From: UBA11891 sp965658355
GTDB lineage: Bacteria > Bacteroidota > Bacteroidia > Flavobacteriales > Flavobacteriaceae
Assembly (NCBI GenBank): GCA_965658355.1
Contig: CBFHRX010000014.1
Span: 1-44,289, forward strand
DNA length: 44,289 nucleotides
Reading direction: 5' to 3'
Shown here in pieces: positions 24,548 to 33,278 of this stretch. The position numbers and the translations under genes are program-made. Each line of letters starts with the position of its first letter. The first letter of the stretch is position 1. Under the pieces are notes generated by a model that saw only the letters and a list, made by a program, of their open reading frames with translations, was not told the DNA's origin and did not search any database.

Positions 24548-25774
24548 GTGACACATCAAGATTTACTCACTATAGCTCAGCAGCATAAAAAAGCTATTTA
24601 TGTGTACGATTCAGAGACCATTAAATCTCAATACAATCGTCTTCGAAATGCATTTAGTACAGTTAAGAATTTAAAGATCAACTATGCTATGAAAGCCTTG
24701 TCAAACATCTCCATATTAAATTTTATGGAAAGCTTAGGCAGTGGGCTGGATACCGTTTCATTACAAGAAGTACAGCTTGGCCTCCATGCGGGCTTTAGCT
24801 CAGACAGGATCATCTTTACCCCCAACGGAGTTTCATTAAAGGAGATGGAAGAGGTTATAAAACTAGGGGCTCAAATAAATATTGACAATCTGGCTATACT
24901 TGAAGAGTTTGGCAATCACCACCCAGATGTACCTGTCTGTATTCGGATCAATCCTCATGTTATGGCGGGCGGAAATAGCAATATTTCTGTAGGACATATA
25001 GATTCTAAATTTGGTATTTCCATTCATCAAATCCCCCATCTACTGCGCATCGTCCAAAACACCGGAATGAATGTTAACGGAATCCACATGCATACTGGAT
25101 CTGATATTCTGGATATTGAAGTTTTCTTGCATGCGGCCGAAATTTTATTCGATACAGCCAAAAACTTTGACAACTTGGAGTTTATTGATTTTGGAAGCGG
25201 ATTTAAGGTTCCCTATAAGCCTGGAGATATCGAAACGGATATTGAAGAATTAGGTGAAAAGCTCAGCCATCGCTTCCATGCATTTTGCAAAGAGTACGGC
25301 AAAGAACTTTCCCTTGCTTTTGAACCGGGTAAGTTTTTGGTCAGTCAAGCGGGTTATTTTATTGCGCCCGTTAATGGCGTCAAACAAACCACCTCTACTG
25401 TTTTTGCACAAGTAGACAGTGGTTTTAATCATCTTATCAGACCCATGTTATATGGATCGCATCACCATATCGAAAACCTTTCCAATCAAAGCGGTAAAAA
25501 ACGTTTTTATTCTGTAGTGGGCTATATTTGTGAGACCGATACTTTTGGCACAAATAGACAGATTGCCGAAGTTCGGGAAGGGGATTATTTAGTTTTCCAT
25601 AATGCGGGTGCCTATTGTTTTAGCATGGCCAGTAACTACAATTCTCGTTATCGCCCTGCTGAGATTTTATGGCATGAAGGTCAGGCCCATATCATCCGTG
25701 AAGAAGAACAATTCGAAGACTTACTGAAAAATCAAAAACTACTTCGCTTCCAAGAAAAAGCCGTTGAAATCTAG
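24548..25774 (+). CDS. lysA: Diaminopimelate decarboxylase
   Basis: PLP-dependent decarboxylation of meso-diaminopimelate to lysine. The 408-residue alanine-racemase-fold enzyme shows the PLP lysine in INYAMKALSNISIL near residue 48, GLDTVSLQEV near 71, HMHTGSD near 180, GSGFKVPYKPGD near 217, FEPGKFLV near 258, the CETDTFG motif near 325 (Cys and Asp from the other subunit), and NAGAYCFSMASNYNSRYRP near 349. The start is GTG; no in-frame ATG lies before the conserved N-terminus. The related ornithine/carboxynorspermidine decarboxylases were considered, but the CETDTFG and GAY motifs fit LysA well. Its stop overlaps the convergent gene's stop in CTAG. Confidence 0.93.
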   Translation: MTHQDLLTIAQQHKKAIYVYDSETIKSQYNRLRNAFSTVKNLKINYAMKALSNISILNFMESLGSGLDTVSLQEVQLGLHAGFSSDRIIFTPNGVSLKEMEEVIKLGAQINIDNLAILEEFGNHHPDVPVCIRINPHVMAGGNSNISVGHIDSKFGISIHQIPHLLRIVQNTGMNVNGIHMHTGSDILDIEVFLHAAEILFDTAKNFDNLEFIDFGSGFKVPYKPGDIETDIEELGEKLSHRFHAFCKEYGKELSLAFEPGKFLVSQAGYFIAPVNGVKQTTSTVFAQVDSGFNHLIRPMLYGSHHHIENLSNQSGKKRFYSVVGYICETDTFGTNRQIAEVREGDYLVFHNAGAYCFSMASNYNSRYRPAEILWHEGQAHIIREEEQFEDLLKNQKLLRFQEKAVEI

Positions 25775-26730
25775 ACATTAAAGGTTCCTAGTTGCTGCAA
25801 TCTTGCTAGAGTTGCGTTGTAGTCTGCTACGATTTCACGAACGATTTCTTCTGCGGGTAATATGGCCTCTATCAGGGCGGCTACTTGTCCTATTTCCAGC
25901 TCCCCCTCTTCTAGGTTTCCTTCGAACATTCCCTTTTTGGCACGTCCTTTCCCCAAAAGTCGTGCTAATTCCTCTTTGTTACCCCCTTTTTCGTAACAGT
26001 CTTTTACTTGATGGTAAAAGGAATTCTTTAGCAATCGAACAGGGGTGAGCTCTTTAAGTGTTAATTCGGTACTCCCCTCTTGAGCTTGAAGCACTTCATT
26101 TTTAAAAGCCGCATGACAAGAAGCTTCTAAAGACGCTACGAAACGTGATCCCACTTGAACGGCTTCTGCTCCCAAAGCAAAAGCGGCCAGCATAGCCTCT
26201 CCTGTAGCAATTCCACCAGCGGCAATAAGAGGTATGTCAATGGATTTTCGGACAGAAGGTAGTAGTGCAAGAGTAGTGGTTTCTTCTCTCCCATTGTGAC
26301 CTCCTGCTTCAAACCCTTCAGCTACTATAGCATCCACACCCGCCGCAACTGCTTTTTTAGCAAAACGAACAGAACTCACTACATGCACCACTATACATCC
26401 TTTCTTTTTGAGAACTTGAGTCCAGCTAGTTGGATTCCCCGCTGATGTAAATACGATAGGTACTTTTTCAGAAATTAAAATTTCAATTAAAGTTTCCATC
26501 TCGGGATACAGCAAAGGTAAGTTGACAGCATAAGGCTTAGCCGTTGCCCGCTTCATTTTTTGAAGATGTTCTCGAAGGGTTTCAGGGTGCATGGATCCAG
26601 CACCTATTATCCCCAAGCCCCCAGCATTACTTACTGCAGCGGCTAATCGCCAACCACTTGCCCAAACCATTCCTGCTTGAATGATCGGATATTGGATCCC
26701 AAACAAATTACAAATACGATTGTCTTTCAT
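25771..26730 (-). CDS. Nitronate monooxygenase-like FMN oxidoreductase (possible FabK)
   Basis: A 319-residue TIM-barrel FMN enzyme. Signature segments: YPIIQAGMVWASGWRLAAAVSNAGGLGIIG at residues about 14-43, the GVDAIVAEGFEAGGHNGR stretch near 134, PLIAAGGIATGEAML near 171 and GAEAVQVGSRF near 194, the last two forming the phosphate-binding part of the FMN site. Most such proteins detoxify nitronates such as propionate-3-nitronate; the same fold also makes FabK, an enoyl-ACP reductase. I cannot separate the two from sequence, though EAGGH is shared by both. It follows mnmA by 33 bases on the same strand and is convergent with lysA. Confidence 0.85.
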   Translation of the reverse strand: MKDNRICNLFGIQYPIIQAGMVWASGWRLAAAVSNAGGLGIIGAGSMHPETLREHLQKMKRATAKPYAVNLPLLYPEMETLIEILISEKVPIVFTSAGNPTSWTQVLKKKGCIVVHVVSSVRFAKKAVAAGVDAIVAEGFEAGGHNGREETTTLALLPSVRKSIDIPLIAAGGIATGEAMLAAFALGAEAVQVGSRFVASLEASCHAAFKNEVLQAQEGSTELTLKELTPVRLLKNSFYHQVKDCYEKGGNKEELARLLGKGRAKKGMFEGNLEEGELEIGQVAALIEAILPAEEIVREIVADYNATLARLQQLGTFNV

Positions 26731-26763
26731 TAAATAAGGTGTTAGAAACCATAAAAAATAAAC

Positions 26764-27960
26764 TTAAGCAATGACGCCAGAGCCCACCAATTCCCCTTCC
26801 TGATACCAAGCCGCAAATTGCCCGGGTGTAATCGCTGATTGCGGCTTTTGAAACACAATATAAAGACCGGCTTCGGTCCTCTCTAAGACCGCCTCTTGTA
26901 AGGGTTGCCGGTAGCGAATTCGCACTTTGTAAGAAGCCGATTCGCCTACTTCTAATTGCAAACTAGGGTTGACCCAATGCACCTCGTCGCTGTGAATGAA
27001 TAGGGCACTTTGATACAAACCAGGATGCTTTTTCCCTTGCCCCACATAAAGGGCATTTTCTTTGGTGTCAACGGCGAGCACAAATAAAGGCTCTGGGGTC
27101 CCGCCTACTCCAAGCCCTTTACGCTGACCTACTGTAAAATAATGCGCCCCTTGATGCTGCCCTACTTCTTCTCCTTCGGTTACTTTATACTGTCGCCTTG
27201 AGGCCCTATAAGCCCATTGCGCTTCTTTAGAATCAAAATGTGGCGGGACTTCCTGGTAGCGATCAAAGTCCTCAGAGATCTCAATGATGGGACCCTCTTT
27301 AGGCTGTAGCTGTTGCTGTAAAAAATCAGGCAGACTTACTTTACCTATAAAACACAAACCTTGCGAATCTTTCTTTTCGGCTGTTACCAGCTTTTGATCT
27401 CGGGCGATTTTCCGAACTTCAGACTTCTCTAAATGCCCTATTGGAAATAAAGTTTTTGCCAATTGCTCTTGGCTCAATTGACACAAGAAGTAGGACTGAT
27501 CCTTATTGCTGTCCGCTCCACTTTTGAGTTGATATAGGGGATTATTGTTCGAATCAAGATAACTGTCCTTCTGACAATAATGGCCCGTAGCAACAAAATC
27601 TGCCCCAAGAGACAGTGCTATTTTTAGGAAAACATCAAATTTAATTTCCCGATTGCACAACACATCGGGGTTGGGAGTCCGGCCCTTTTCGTATTCGGAA
27701 AACATATAGTCTACAATACGTTCTTTGTATTCCTTACTCAAATCTACTGTCTGAAAAGGAATTCCCAGCTTTTGAGCGACCAACATAGCATCGTTACTAT
27801 CTTCTAACCAAGGGCAATCAGCTGATAGGGTGACGCTCTCGTCGTGCCAGTTTTTCATGAACAGACCAATGACCTCATAGCCTTGCTGCTTGAGTAGATA
27901 AGCAGCTACGGAAGAGTCTACTCCTCCAGACAATCCAACAATGACTCGTTTCCCTTTCAT
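26764..27960 (-). CDS. mnmA: tRNA-specific 2-thiouridylase MnmA
   Basis: Uses ATP and a sulfur relay to make 2-thiouridine at position 34 of Lys, Glu and Gln tRNAs. At 398 residues it is slightly longer than E. coli MnmA. The PP-loop GLSGGVDSSVAAYL is at residues 9-22, the first catalytic Cys is in TPNPDVLCNREIKF near 101, ATGHYC follows near 124, and the second catalytic Cys is in QGLCFIGKVSLPDF near 203; the C-terminal beta-barrel ends with TPGQFAAWYQEGELVGSGVI. Its promoter box is only 4 bases before the ATG. Confidence 0.97.
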   Translation of the reverse strand: MKGKRVIVGLSGGVDSSVAAYLLKQQGYEVIGLFMKNWHDESVTLSADCPWLEDSNDAMLVAQKLGIPFQTVDLSKEYKERIVDYMFSEYEKGRTPNPDVLCNREIKFDVFLKIALSLGADFVATGHYCQKDSYLDSNNNPLYQLKSGADSNKDQSYFLCQLSQEQLAKTLFPIGHLEKSEVRKIARDQKLVTAEKKDSQGLCFIGKVSLPDFLQQQLQPKEGPIIEISEDFDRYQEVPPHFDSKEAQWAYRASRRQYKVTEGEEVGQHQGAHYFTVGQRKGLGVGGTPEPLFVLAVDTKENALYVGQGKKHPGLYQSALFIHSDEVHWVNPSLQLEVGESASYKVRIRYRQPLQEAVLERTEAGLYIVFQKPQSAITPGQFAAWYQEGELVGSGVIA

Positions 27961-27964
27961 TGTG

Positions 27965-27972
27965 CAAAAATA
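27965..27972 (-). promoter_or_regulatory. Predicted -7 box (TATTTTTG) of mnmA
   Basis: Exact TAnnTTTG match on the minus strand with 4 bases (CACA) to the mnmA ATG; the box lies in the 33-base gap after yidC. A leaderless or nearly leaderless mRNA is implied. Confidence 0.5.
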
Positions 27973-27993
27973 GGGAACATTATAGAGATTCTC

Positions 27994-29823
27994 TTACCTC
28001 TTGCCGCGCGCTTTTTGTTGTTTTTCTGCTTCCTCCATTGCTTTTTGCAAACGTGCCGAAAAACCTCCCGATTTTTTGGGCTTCTTTTTATTCTCCTCTA
28101 TCTGGGCATGTATTTTTTCATTATCTACAATTACATTTTTGATAACCAACATCAGAATTATGGTAATCAAATTGGAAATAAAATAATACAAGCTCAAACC
28201 ACTAGCATAATTATTAAAGAAGAACAACATCATTAAAGGCATCAAATACATGATGACTTTCATATTGGGCATACCCGGCTGTTGCGGCATCGGTTGCTGC
28301 CCAGTTGTCATTTGAGTGTAGAAGAATATCGCTATTGAAGCGAGCAACGGAAAAAGACTTATATGATCCCCATAAAATGGTATTGAAAAAGGCAAGTCTA
28401 ATACAGAGTCGTAAGAAGACAAATCATCTGCCCATAAAAATGATTTTTGACGGAGTGTAAAGGCAACTGGGAAAAAAGTAAACAAGGAAAAGAAAACAGG
28501 CATCTGCAAAAGGGCTGGAATACATCCTGACATTGGATTCACTCCTGCCTTGCTATACAGTGACATGGTCTCTTGCTGCTTTTTTACGGCATTGTCTTTG
28601 TATTTTTCATTGAGCACTTCAACATCTGGACGCAGCACCTTCATCTTAATTTGCGACACATAGGCCTTGTAGGTAACTGGTGACATGGCCAATCGCACTA
28701 TAATTGTCATCACAATAATGGCGATTCCAGTGGGTAAAAAGGTCCCTAAAAAACTAAACAACGGCAAGAAAATAAAACGATTGATCCATCCAAAAATTCC
28801 CCATCCAAGAGGAACAGAGTCTTCAAGTCCCAACTCATAGGTTTGCAATGTGCCAAAATCTGTAGGGCCAAAGTACCAATGTAAATCTTGACTTAGTTCC
28901 CCGTTTGCAGCAAGTGTAAGGGGGATATTGGCACGGAAATCTTTGGTGAATTTCTCTTCTAAATCTAGCTCTCCGGATAAATCCTCAGAGCTTAGAAAAA
29001 CGGTATTCAAAGGGGTTTTACTGATTAAGATCGCACTGAAAAAATGCTGCCGAAAAGAAATCCAATTGACTGAATCGACAGTTTCTTCATCGGAACCCGC
29101 AACCCCAAGTTCATCTACTTTATCTTCTAGATGCTGATAGGAGAGCTCGGTATAGCGGTTCTCGTAATCCAAACTTTTTGAATTGCGAAAAGCCCTTGAA
29201 TTCCATTCTAGCTGCAAACCCTCTGCTTTTAGATAAGGGGCCATTCCTTTTGTATTAATTTGATAATCAATTAAATAGGATGATGGCGTTAAAGTGTATA
29301 CAAGCTGAAACTGCATTCCAGAATCCAATCCAGCTGTAAGTGTTACAATTTCTTTTTCTCCCTTTTGAGACAGAGAAGGAGTGAAATAGAAATCCCGGGT
29401 ATTCAGTGTACGACCGTCTTTTAAAGGAATCGCAATGTTGAAGTCGCTATTGCCATTGGCCACCAGGTTAAGGGGTTCGTATAAATAGTTTTCAAATTCC
29501 TTCAGCTGAACCTTTGCCAATCGCCCGCCTTTGGGCTCAATTTCCAATCTTAATTTTTCAGAAGAAAGGATCTGTGTCTCTGCTGAAGATTCTTGCATAA
29601 AGACCGCTAAATCCCCGTAGGTATTTTGAAGAACTACTTTCGCAAGAGAATCGCTGACAACTGGAGTGGTTTCTTCTATGGAGGCTGCTTCGACTTGAGT
29701 GGTCGTGGTCTCTTGAATTTCTCCCTCTCCCTGCGGCTGATTTTGGTACAGCATCCAGGTTAGAATCATGGCTATTAGTACAAAACCAATAAACTGGTAG
29801 GGATCAAATTTTTTTTCTTCCAT
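27994..29823 (-). CDS. yidC: Membrane protein insertase YidC
   Basis: Inserts and folds inner-membrane proteins alone or with SecYEG. At 609 residues it is a Gram-negative-type YidC: an N-terminal membrane anchor (FIGFVLIAMILTWMLY near residue 12), a large periplasmic domain (about 60-330), then the five-helix insertase core beginning about 350. The conserved positive residue in the membrane groove is likely the Arg of IIVRLAMSPVTYKAY near 379. A C-terminal basic tail rich in K and Q (from about 570) is typical for contacting the ribosome. It follows pyrG by 17 bases on the same strand. A TATCTTTA box lies 4 bases before the start, so it may also have its own promoter. Confidence 0.97.
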   Translation of the reverse strand: MEEKKFDPYQFIGFVLIAMILTWMLYQNQPQGEGEIQETTTTQVEAASIEETTPVVSDSLAKVVLQNTYGDLAVFMQESSAETQILSSEKLRLEIEPKGGRLAKVQLKEFENYLYEPLNLVANGNSDFNIAIPLKDGRTLNTRDFYFTPSLSQKGEKEIVTLTAGLDSGMQFQLVYTLTPSSYLIDYQINTKGMAPYLKAEGLQLEWNSRAFRNSKSLDYENRYTELSYQHLEDKVDELGVAGSDEETVDSVNWISFRQHFFSAILISKTPLNTVFLSSEDLSGELDLEEKFTKDFRANIPLTLAANGELSQDLHWYFGPTDFGTLQTYELGLEDSVPLGWGIFGWINRFIFLPLFSFLGTFLPTGIAIIVMTIIVRLAMSPVTYKAYVSQIKMKVLRPDVEVLNEKYKDNAVKKQQETMSLYSKAGVNPMSGCIPALLQMPVFFSLFTFFPVAFTLRQKSFLWADDLSSYDSVLDLPFSIPFYGDHISLFPLLASIAIFFYTQMTTGQQPMPQQPGMPNMKVIMYLMPLMMLFFFNNYASGLSLYYFISNLITIILMLVIKNVIVDNEKIHAQIEENKKKPKKSGGFSARLQKAMEEAEKQQKARGKR

Positions 29824-29827
29824 AGCG

Positions 29828-29835
29828 TAAAGATA
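29828..29835 (-). promoter_or_regulatory. Possible -7 box (TATCTTTA) of yidC
   Basis: One mismatch from TAnnTTTG, 4 bases before the yidC ATG, overlapping the short pyrG/yidC gap. Confidence 0.3.
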
Positions 29836-29840
29836 CTAGA

Positions 29841-31454
29841 TTAGGCTTGACTGTGGGTTAGAGCGGCTTTTACAAAAGCGGTAAATAAAGGATGAGGAGT
29901 GGAAACTGTACTCTTGTATTCTGGATGAAACTGCACCCCTACAAACCAAGGGTGGTCAATATTCTCGATTATCTCAACAAGATTGGTAGTTGGATTCCAT
30001 CCGGCGATCTTAAAATGGTCGTCAAAGAGCTGTTCGCTAAAATCATTGTTGAATTCATATCGGTGACGATGGCGCTCTGAAATTTTTGAACTGTTGTACA
30101 CTGTGGCTAGCTTAGAAGTGCTTTCCAGTTGACATTCCCAAGACCCCAAACGCATGGTCCCGCCTTTTTCAGTTATTGTTTTCTGGCTTTCCATTAGGTC
30201 GATTACAGCATTTTGACATGCAGCATCCATCTCGGCTGAATTTGCATCTGCCATACCTTTTACATTACGGGCATATTCTATAACGGCCATTTGCATCCCA
30301 AGACAGATACCTAAAAAAGGAATATTTTGCTCTCGGACATATTGGATGGCACTTATTTTTCCTTCGATCCCTCTAGACCCAAATCCAGGGGCTACAATAA
30401 CCCCATTAAGATTTTGTAATAACTGTGCACTGTTTTGCTCCGTTAATTCTTCAGAGTGAATACTGACTACCTCAACCGAAACTTGGTGTTTGGCTCCGGC
30501 ATGAATCAGCGCCTCTAGAATCGATTTGTAGGAATCTTGCAATTCTACATATTTCCCCACAAGTCCAATTTTAAGAGTACTCTTTGGGGTTTTTAATTTG
30601 GCTAAGAATTCTTCCCAATCGGAGAGCTGAGGTTCTTGCTTGGAGACCAATTGCAGCTTGTTTAAAACGACTTTATCAAGCCCTTCCTCTAACATCTTTA
30701 ACGGAACTTCATAAATGGTTTCAACGTCAATGGATTGGATCACAGCTTCTTGTTTTACATTGCAAAACAAGGCTAACTTTTTGCGTAAATCGTCCGTGAG
30801 TTCGTATTCAGTTCTACAAACCAACACATCCGCTTTGATACCACTTTCCATCAACATTTTGACAGAATGCTGAGTGGGTTTTGTCTTGAGCTCTTTAGCG
30901 GCTGCTAAATAGGGAATGAGTGTCAAATGAATGACGACACAATTTTGATCCCCCAATTCATTAACAAGCTGACGTACCGTTTCTATATAAGGCAATGATT
31001 CTATATCCCCAACAGTACCCCCAATTTCAGTGAGGACAATATCATAATCACCAGTAGAACCTAATAGCTGCATTCGCTCTTTAATCTCATTGGTGATATG
31101 CGGGATTACTTGTACTGTTTTTCCTAAAAAGGCGCCCTTTCGTTCTTTTTCAATAACACTTTGATAAACGCGCCCCGTGGTGACATTATTTGCCTGTGAA
31201 GTAGGGACATTGAGAAAGCGTTCGTAGTGGCCCAAGTCCAAGTCGGTTTCGGCACCGTCATCAGTCACATAACATTCTCCGTGTTCGTAGGGATTTAAGG
31301 TTCCGGGATCTACATTCAAATAGGGATCAAACTTTTGAATGGTAACACTGAAGTTCTGTGCTTGCAATAATTTCGCCAAGGAAGCGGCAATAATTCCTTT
31401 CCCTAAAGAAGAACTTACCCCTCCTGTAACAAATACGTATTTGGTGTTGGACAT
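29841..31454 (-). CDS. pyrG: CTP synthase
   Basis: Makes CTP from UTP, ATP and glutamine. At 537 residues it is full length. The N-terminal amidoligase domain has the P-loop-like GGVSSSLGKGIIAASL near residue 11, the YEHGECYVTDDGAETDLDLGHYERF segment near 56-80, and TEIGGTVGDIESLPY near 143. The C-terminal class I glutaminase domain has nucleophile Cys in FLGICLGMQMAVIEY near 380 and the VQFHPEY His-Glu pair near 513. The start ATG directly abuts a 6-base-pair hairpin (31455-31482), and a -7 box lies 31 bases upstream. Confidence 0.98.
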   Translation of the reverse strand: MSNTKYVFVTGGVSSSLGKGIIAASLAKLLQAQNFSVTIQKFDPYLNVDPGTLNPYEHGECYVTDDGAETDLDLGHYERFLNVPTSQANNVTTGRVYQSVIEKERKGAFLGKTVQVIPHITNEIKERMQLLGSTGDYDIVLTEIGGTVGDIESLPYIETVRQLVNELGDQNCVVIHLTLIPYLAAAKELKTKPTQHSVKMLMESGIKADVLVCRTEYELTDDLRKKLALFCNVKQEAVIQSIDVETIYEVPLKMLEEGLDKVVLNKLQLVSKQEPQLSDWEEFLAKLKTPKSTLKIGLVGKYVELQDSYKSILEALIHAGAKHQVSVEVVSIHSEELTEQNSAQLLQNLNGVIVAPGFGSRGIEGKISAIQYVREQNIPFLGICLGMQMAVIEYARNVKGMADANSAEMDAACQNAVIDLMESQKTITEKGGTMRLGSWECQLESTSKLATVYNSSKISERHRHRYEFNNDFSEQLFDDHFKIAGWNPTTNLVEIIENIDHPWFVGVQFHPEYKSTVSTPHPLFTAFVKAALTHSQA

Positions 31455-31482
31455 CCGGTATTACTATTTAAAAACCTACCGG
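31455..31482 (-). promoter_or_regulatory. 5'-leader hairpin directly before the pyrG start codon
   Basis: CCGGTA and TACCGG form a perfect 6-base inverted repeat with a 16-base AT-rich loop, ending exactly at the base before the pyrG ATG. It begins just after the likely transcription start, so most of the short leader would be folded. It may influence initiation at the start codon. Confidence 0.45.
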
Positions 31483-31485
31483 GCT

Positions 31486-31493
31486 CAAAAATA
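31486..31493 (-). promoter_or_regulatory. Predicted -7 box (TATTTTTG) of pyrG
   Basis: Exact TAnnTTTG match on the minus strand, 31 bases before the pyrG ATG and downstream of the LysM gene stop at 31526. Confidence 0.5.
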
Positions 31494-31525
31494 CAAAATC
31501 TCCTATAGCCTGTTAGGAATTTTAC

Positions 31526-33259
31526 TTATTTCTTTAAGACGATTATGGAATCTTCTTGATGCTGGAGTAAATAAACCCCCTTATTGACAATAGCTCCATT
31601 GAGCATCTTCTGATAATCAAATCTACTTTCAACATAATCGGTTTCACCAAGTGCAATTCCATCAGATAAACTTCCTCCCTTCGTTATTCTTAAAAGGAGA
31701 TCCATTGTCAAGTCGTATCCTCTTTTCGATTCTTTTGAAGGGTACATGCCAAATCGCTCTAAATAAGCATCCGCCATCTTTCCTTCATCAAACGCTTGAG
31801 GATGGTATCCTGATGTAAAAGTAAATTTCAAAGACCCAAAAGTGGCTTTTGGCATATTGGGGTTTTCATACGCGATTCCTCTATAAGTAGTAAATAATTG
31901 TATGGGGCGACTAGGGCTTATCCTTCCACTTAGTTGTGAACTAATACTGGATATTAAGGAAAAGTTTTCGGACTCTAGAATCACTTTAGTTGGAATACTG
32001 TCTAACAAAAGGGAATCCATCAATTCTGAATCCAGATAGCCTCCTTTTTCAGGTCGAAACTGAATGGCATAAGGGTAGCGTTCTTGAAGCATTTTTTCAA
32101 TATCACGATGCAAAGAATCTGCTACAATAACGATCTGCTCTTCCTCCGTCAATACTTTATCCAAATACGATACCATTTGTTCCCGCAGCACTTTTTTAGG
32201 GGGAATACTTTGGTATACATTTGGTCGCATCTTCACTTCCTTGTAAGACAACGGTGCTACTTTGGGAATATCAGAAAGTTGTGATTGTTCTGTAATGAAG
32301 TCAAAATTCTTGGGGATCAAAGGCCCTATTAAAACGTCTTGCTCTTTGAGAATTGGATTTTGACCCAGTTGTCTTAATACTCCCGTTCTATTTTGGGTGT
32401 CAAAAACCTGCAATGAAGAAGACACTCCTTTATCAGATAAAATCTCTAGCGCTAAACGGACCCCAGCATAAAAATCCAAAGCTAGAGTGCTTAGGTTTCG
32501 CTTTTTAAGTTGCTCCTTGGTTTTTTCAAGGGAGTCTAGCTCCAAGCTTTTCGTCTTAAACGGCAATAATAATCCCACATTGATTACTTTCTCTAGAGGA
32601 CTAAGGGAGTCTAACAAATTGATTCGATCCACCAATAAGTCATCCTGAACTTTAAGCTCACCCGAGAACTCCAAAGGAACTTTTAATACCATCCCCATTT
32701 GCAAACCTTTTTCCTTTAGTTCTGGATTTAAGGAATCTAAAATGGCTTGGCTAACCCCTAGTTTTTTCTCTATTCGATAGTAGCCTTCTTTCGGTTGCAC
32801 AGTGTAATAATTGAACGCTGAAGAGGGATCCCGTAAGCTGTCTTTTATGGAAATAGGGACTTGAATCAATTGGCCTGCCAGAAGCCCGTCTTTAATAGAT
32901 GGGTTTAGCGCTTCTAATTCTTGAATAGTGATTCCATGGGTATAGGCAATTCTCCATTTTGTGGCTTTGGGAGGCACTTCATATTCAGTTGTTGAACTGA
33001 CTACCGCTACTTCCTCAATCTCGACTTTAAAAACCGGAATCCGAAGCATCATCTTCCGCTTCAATCCGACCTTATCAACAGCAGGGTTATAGGCTTTGAT
33101 TTGGTCTACGGATATATTGTATTGTTGAGAGAGACTAAATAAAGTCTCTTTTTTCTTGACTTTATGTGTCATAAATCGCTCCGGTATGGGTTCTTCTTGG
33201 GCCTGCAAGGCCGTAGAAAAAAACAAAAGGGAAAGGAGCAGTAACCAACTATTCTTCAT
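31526..33259 (-). CDS. Exported LysM / type 1 periplasmic-binding-fold protein
   Basis: A 577-residue exported protein with signal peptide MKNSWLLLLSLLFFSTALQA. Three LysM-like segments follow, a clear one at about residues 32-76 (HKVKKKETLFSLSQQYNIS, LMKAYNP-type ending) and weaker ones at 96-136 and 152-200, expected to hold peptidoglycan. From about residue 225 (VINVGLLLPFKTKSLELDS) the rest looks like a type 1 periplasmic-binding (PBP1/LpoA-like) domain, with ALDFYAGVRLALEIL, IGPLIPKN and a late SKRGYDLTMDLLL. Such proteins may regulate wall synthesis or bind a ligand; neither is shown. It starts 19 bases after guaA ends, and a TATATTTA box lies 4 bases before its ATG. Confidence 0.85.
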   Translation of the reverse strand: MKNSWLLLLSLLFFSTALQAQEEPIPERFMTHKVKKKETLFSLSQQYNISVDQIKAYNPAVDKVGLKRKMMLRIPVFKVEIEEVAVVSSTTEYEVPPKATKWRIAYTHGITIQELEALNPSIKDGLLAGQLIQVPISIKDSLRDPSSAFNYYTVQPKEGYYRIEKKLGVSQAILDSLNPELKEKGLQMGMVLKVPLEFSGELKVQDDLLVDRINLLDSLSPLEKVINVGLLLPFKTKSLELDSLEKTKEQLKKRNLSTLALDFYAGVRLALEILSDKGVSSSLQVFDTQNRTGVLRQLGQNPILKEQDVLIGPLIPKNFDFITEQSQLSDIPKVAPLSYKEVKMRPNVYQSIPPKKVLREQMVSYLDKVLTEEEQIVIVADSLHRDIEKMLQERYPYAIQFRPEKGGYLDSELMDSLLLDSIPTKVILESENFSLISSISSQLSGRISPSRPIQLFTTYRGIAYENPNMPKATFGSLKFTFTSGYHPQAFDEGKMADAYLERFGMYPSKESKRGYDLTMDLLLRITKGGSLSDGIALGETDYVESRFDYQKMLNGAIVNKGVYLLQHQEDSIIVLKK

Positions 33260-33263
33260 GTCT

Positions 33264-33271
33264 TAAATATA
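33264..33271 (-). promoter_or_regulatory. Possible -7 box (TATATTTA) of the LysM/PBP1 gene
   Basis: One mismatch from TAnnTTTG, 4 bases before the ATG, in the 19-base gap after guaA. Confidence 0.3.
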
Positions 33272-33278
33272 TCAAAAA

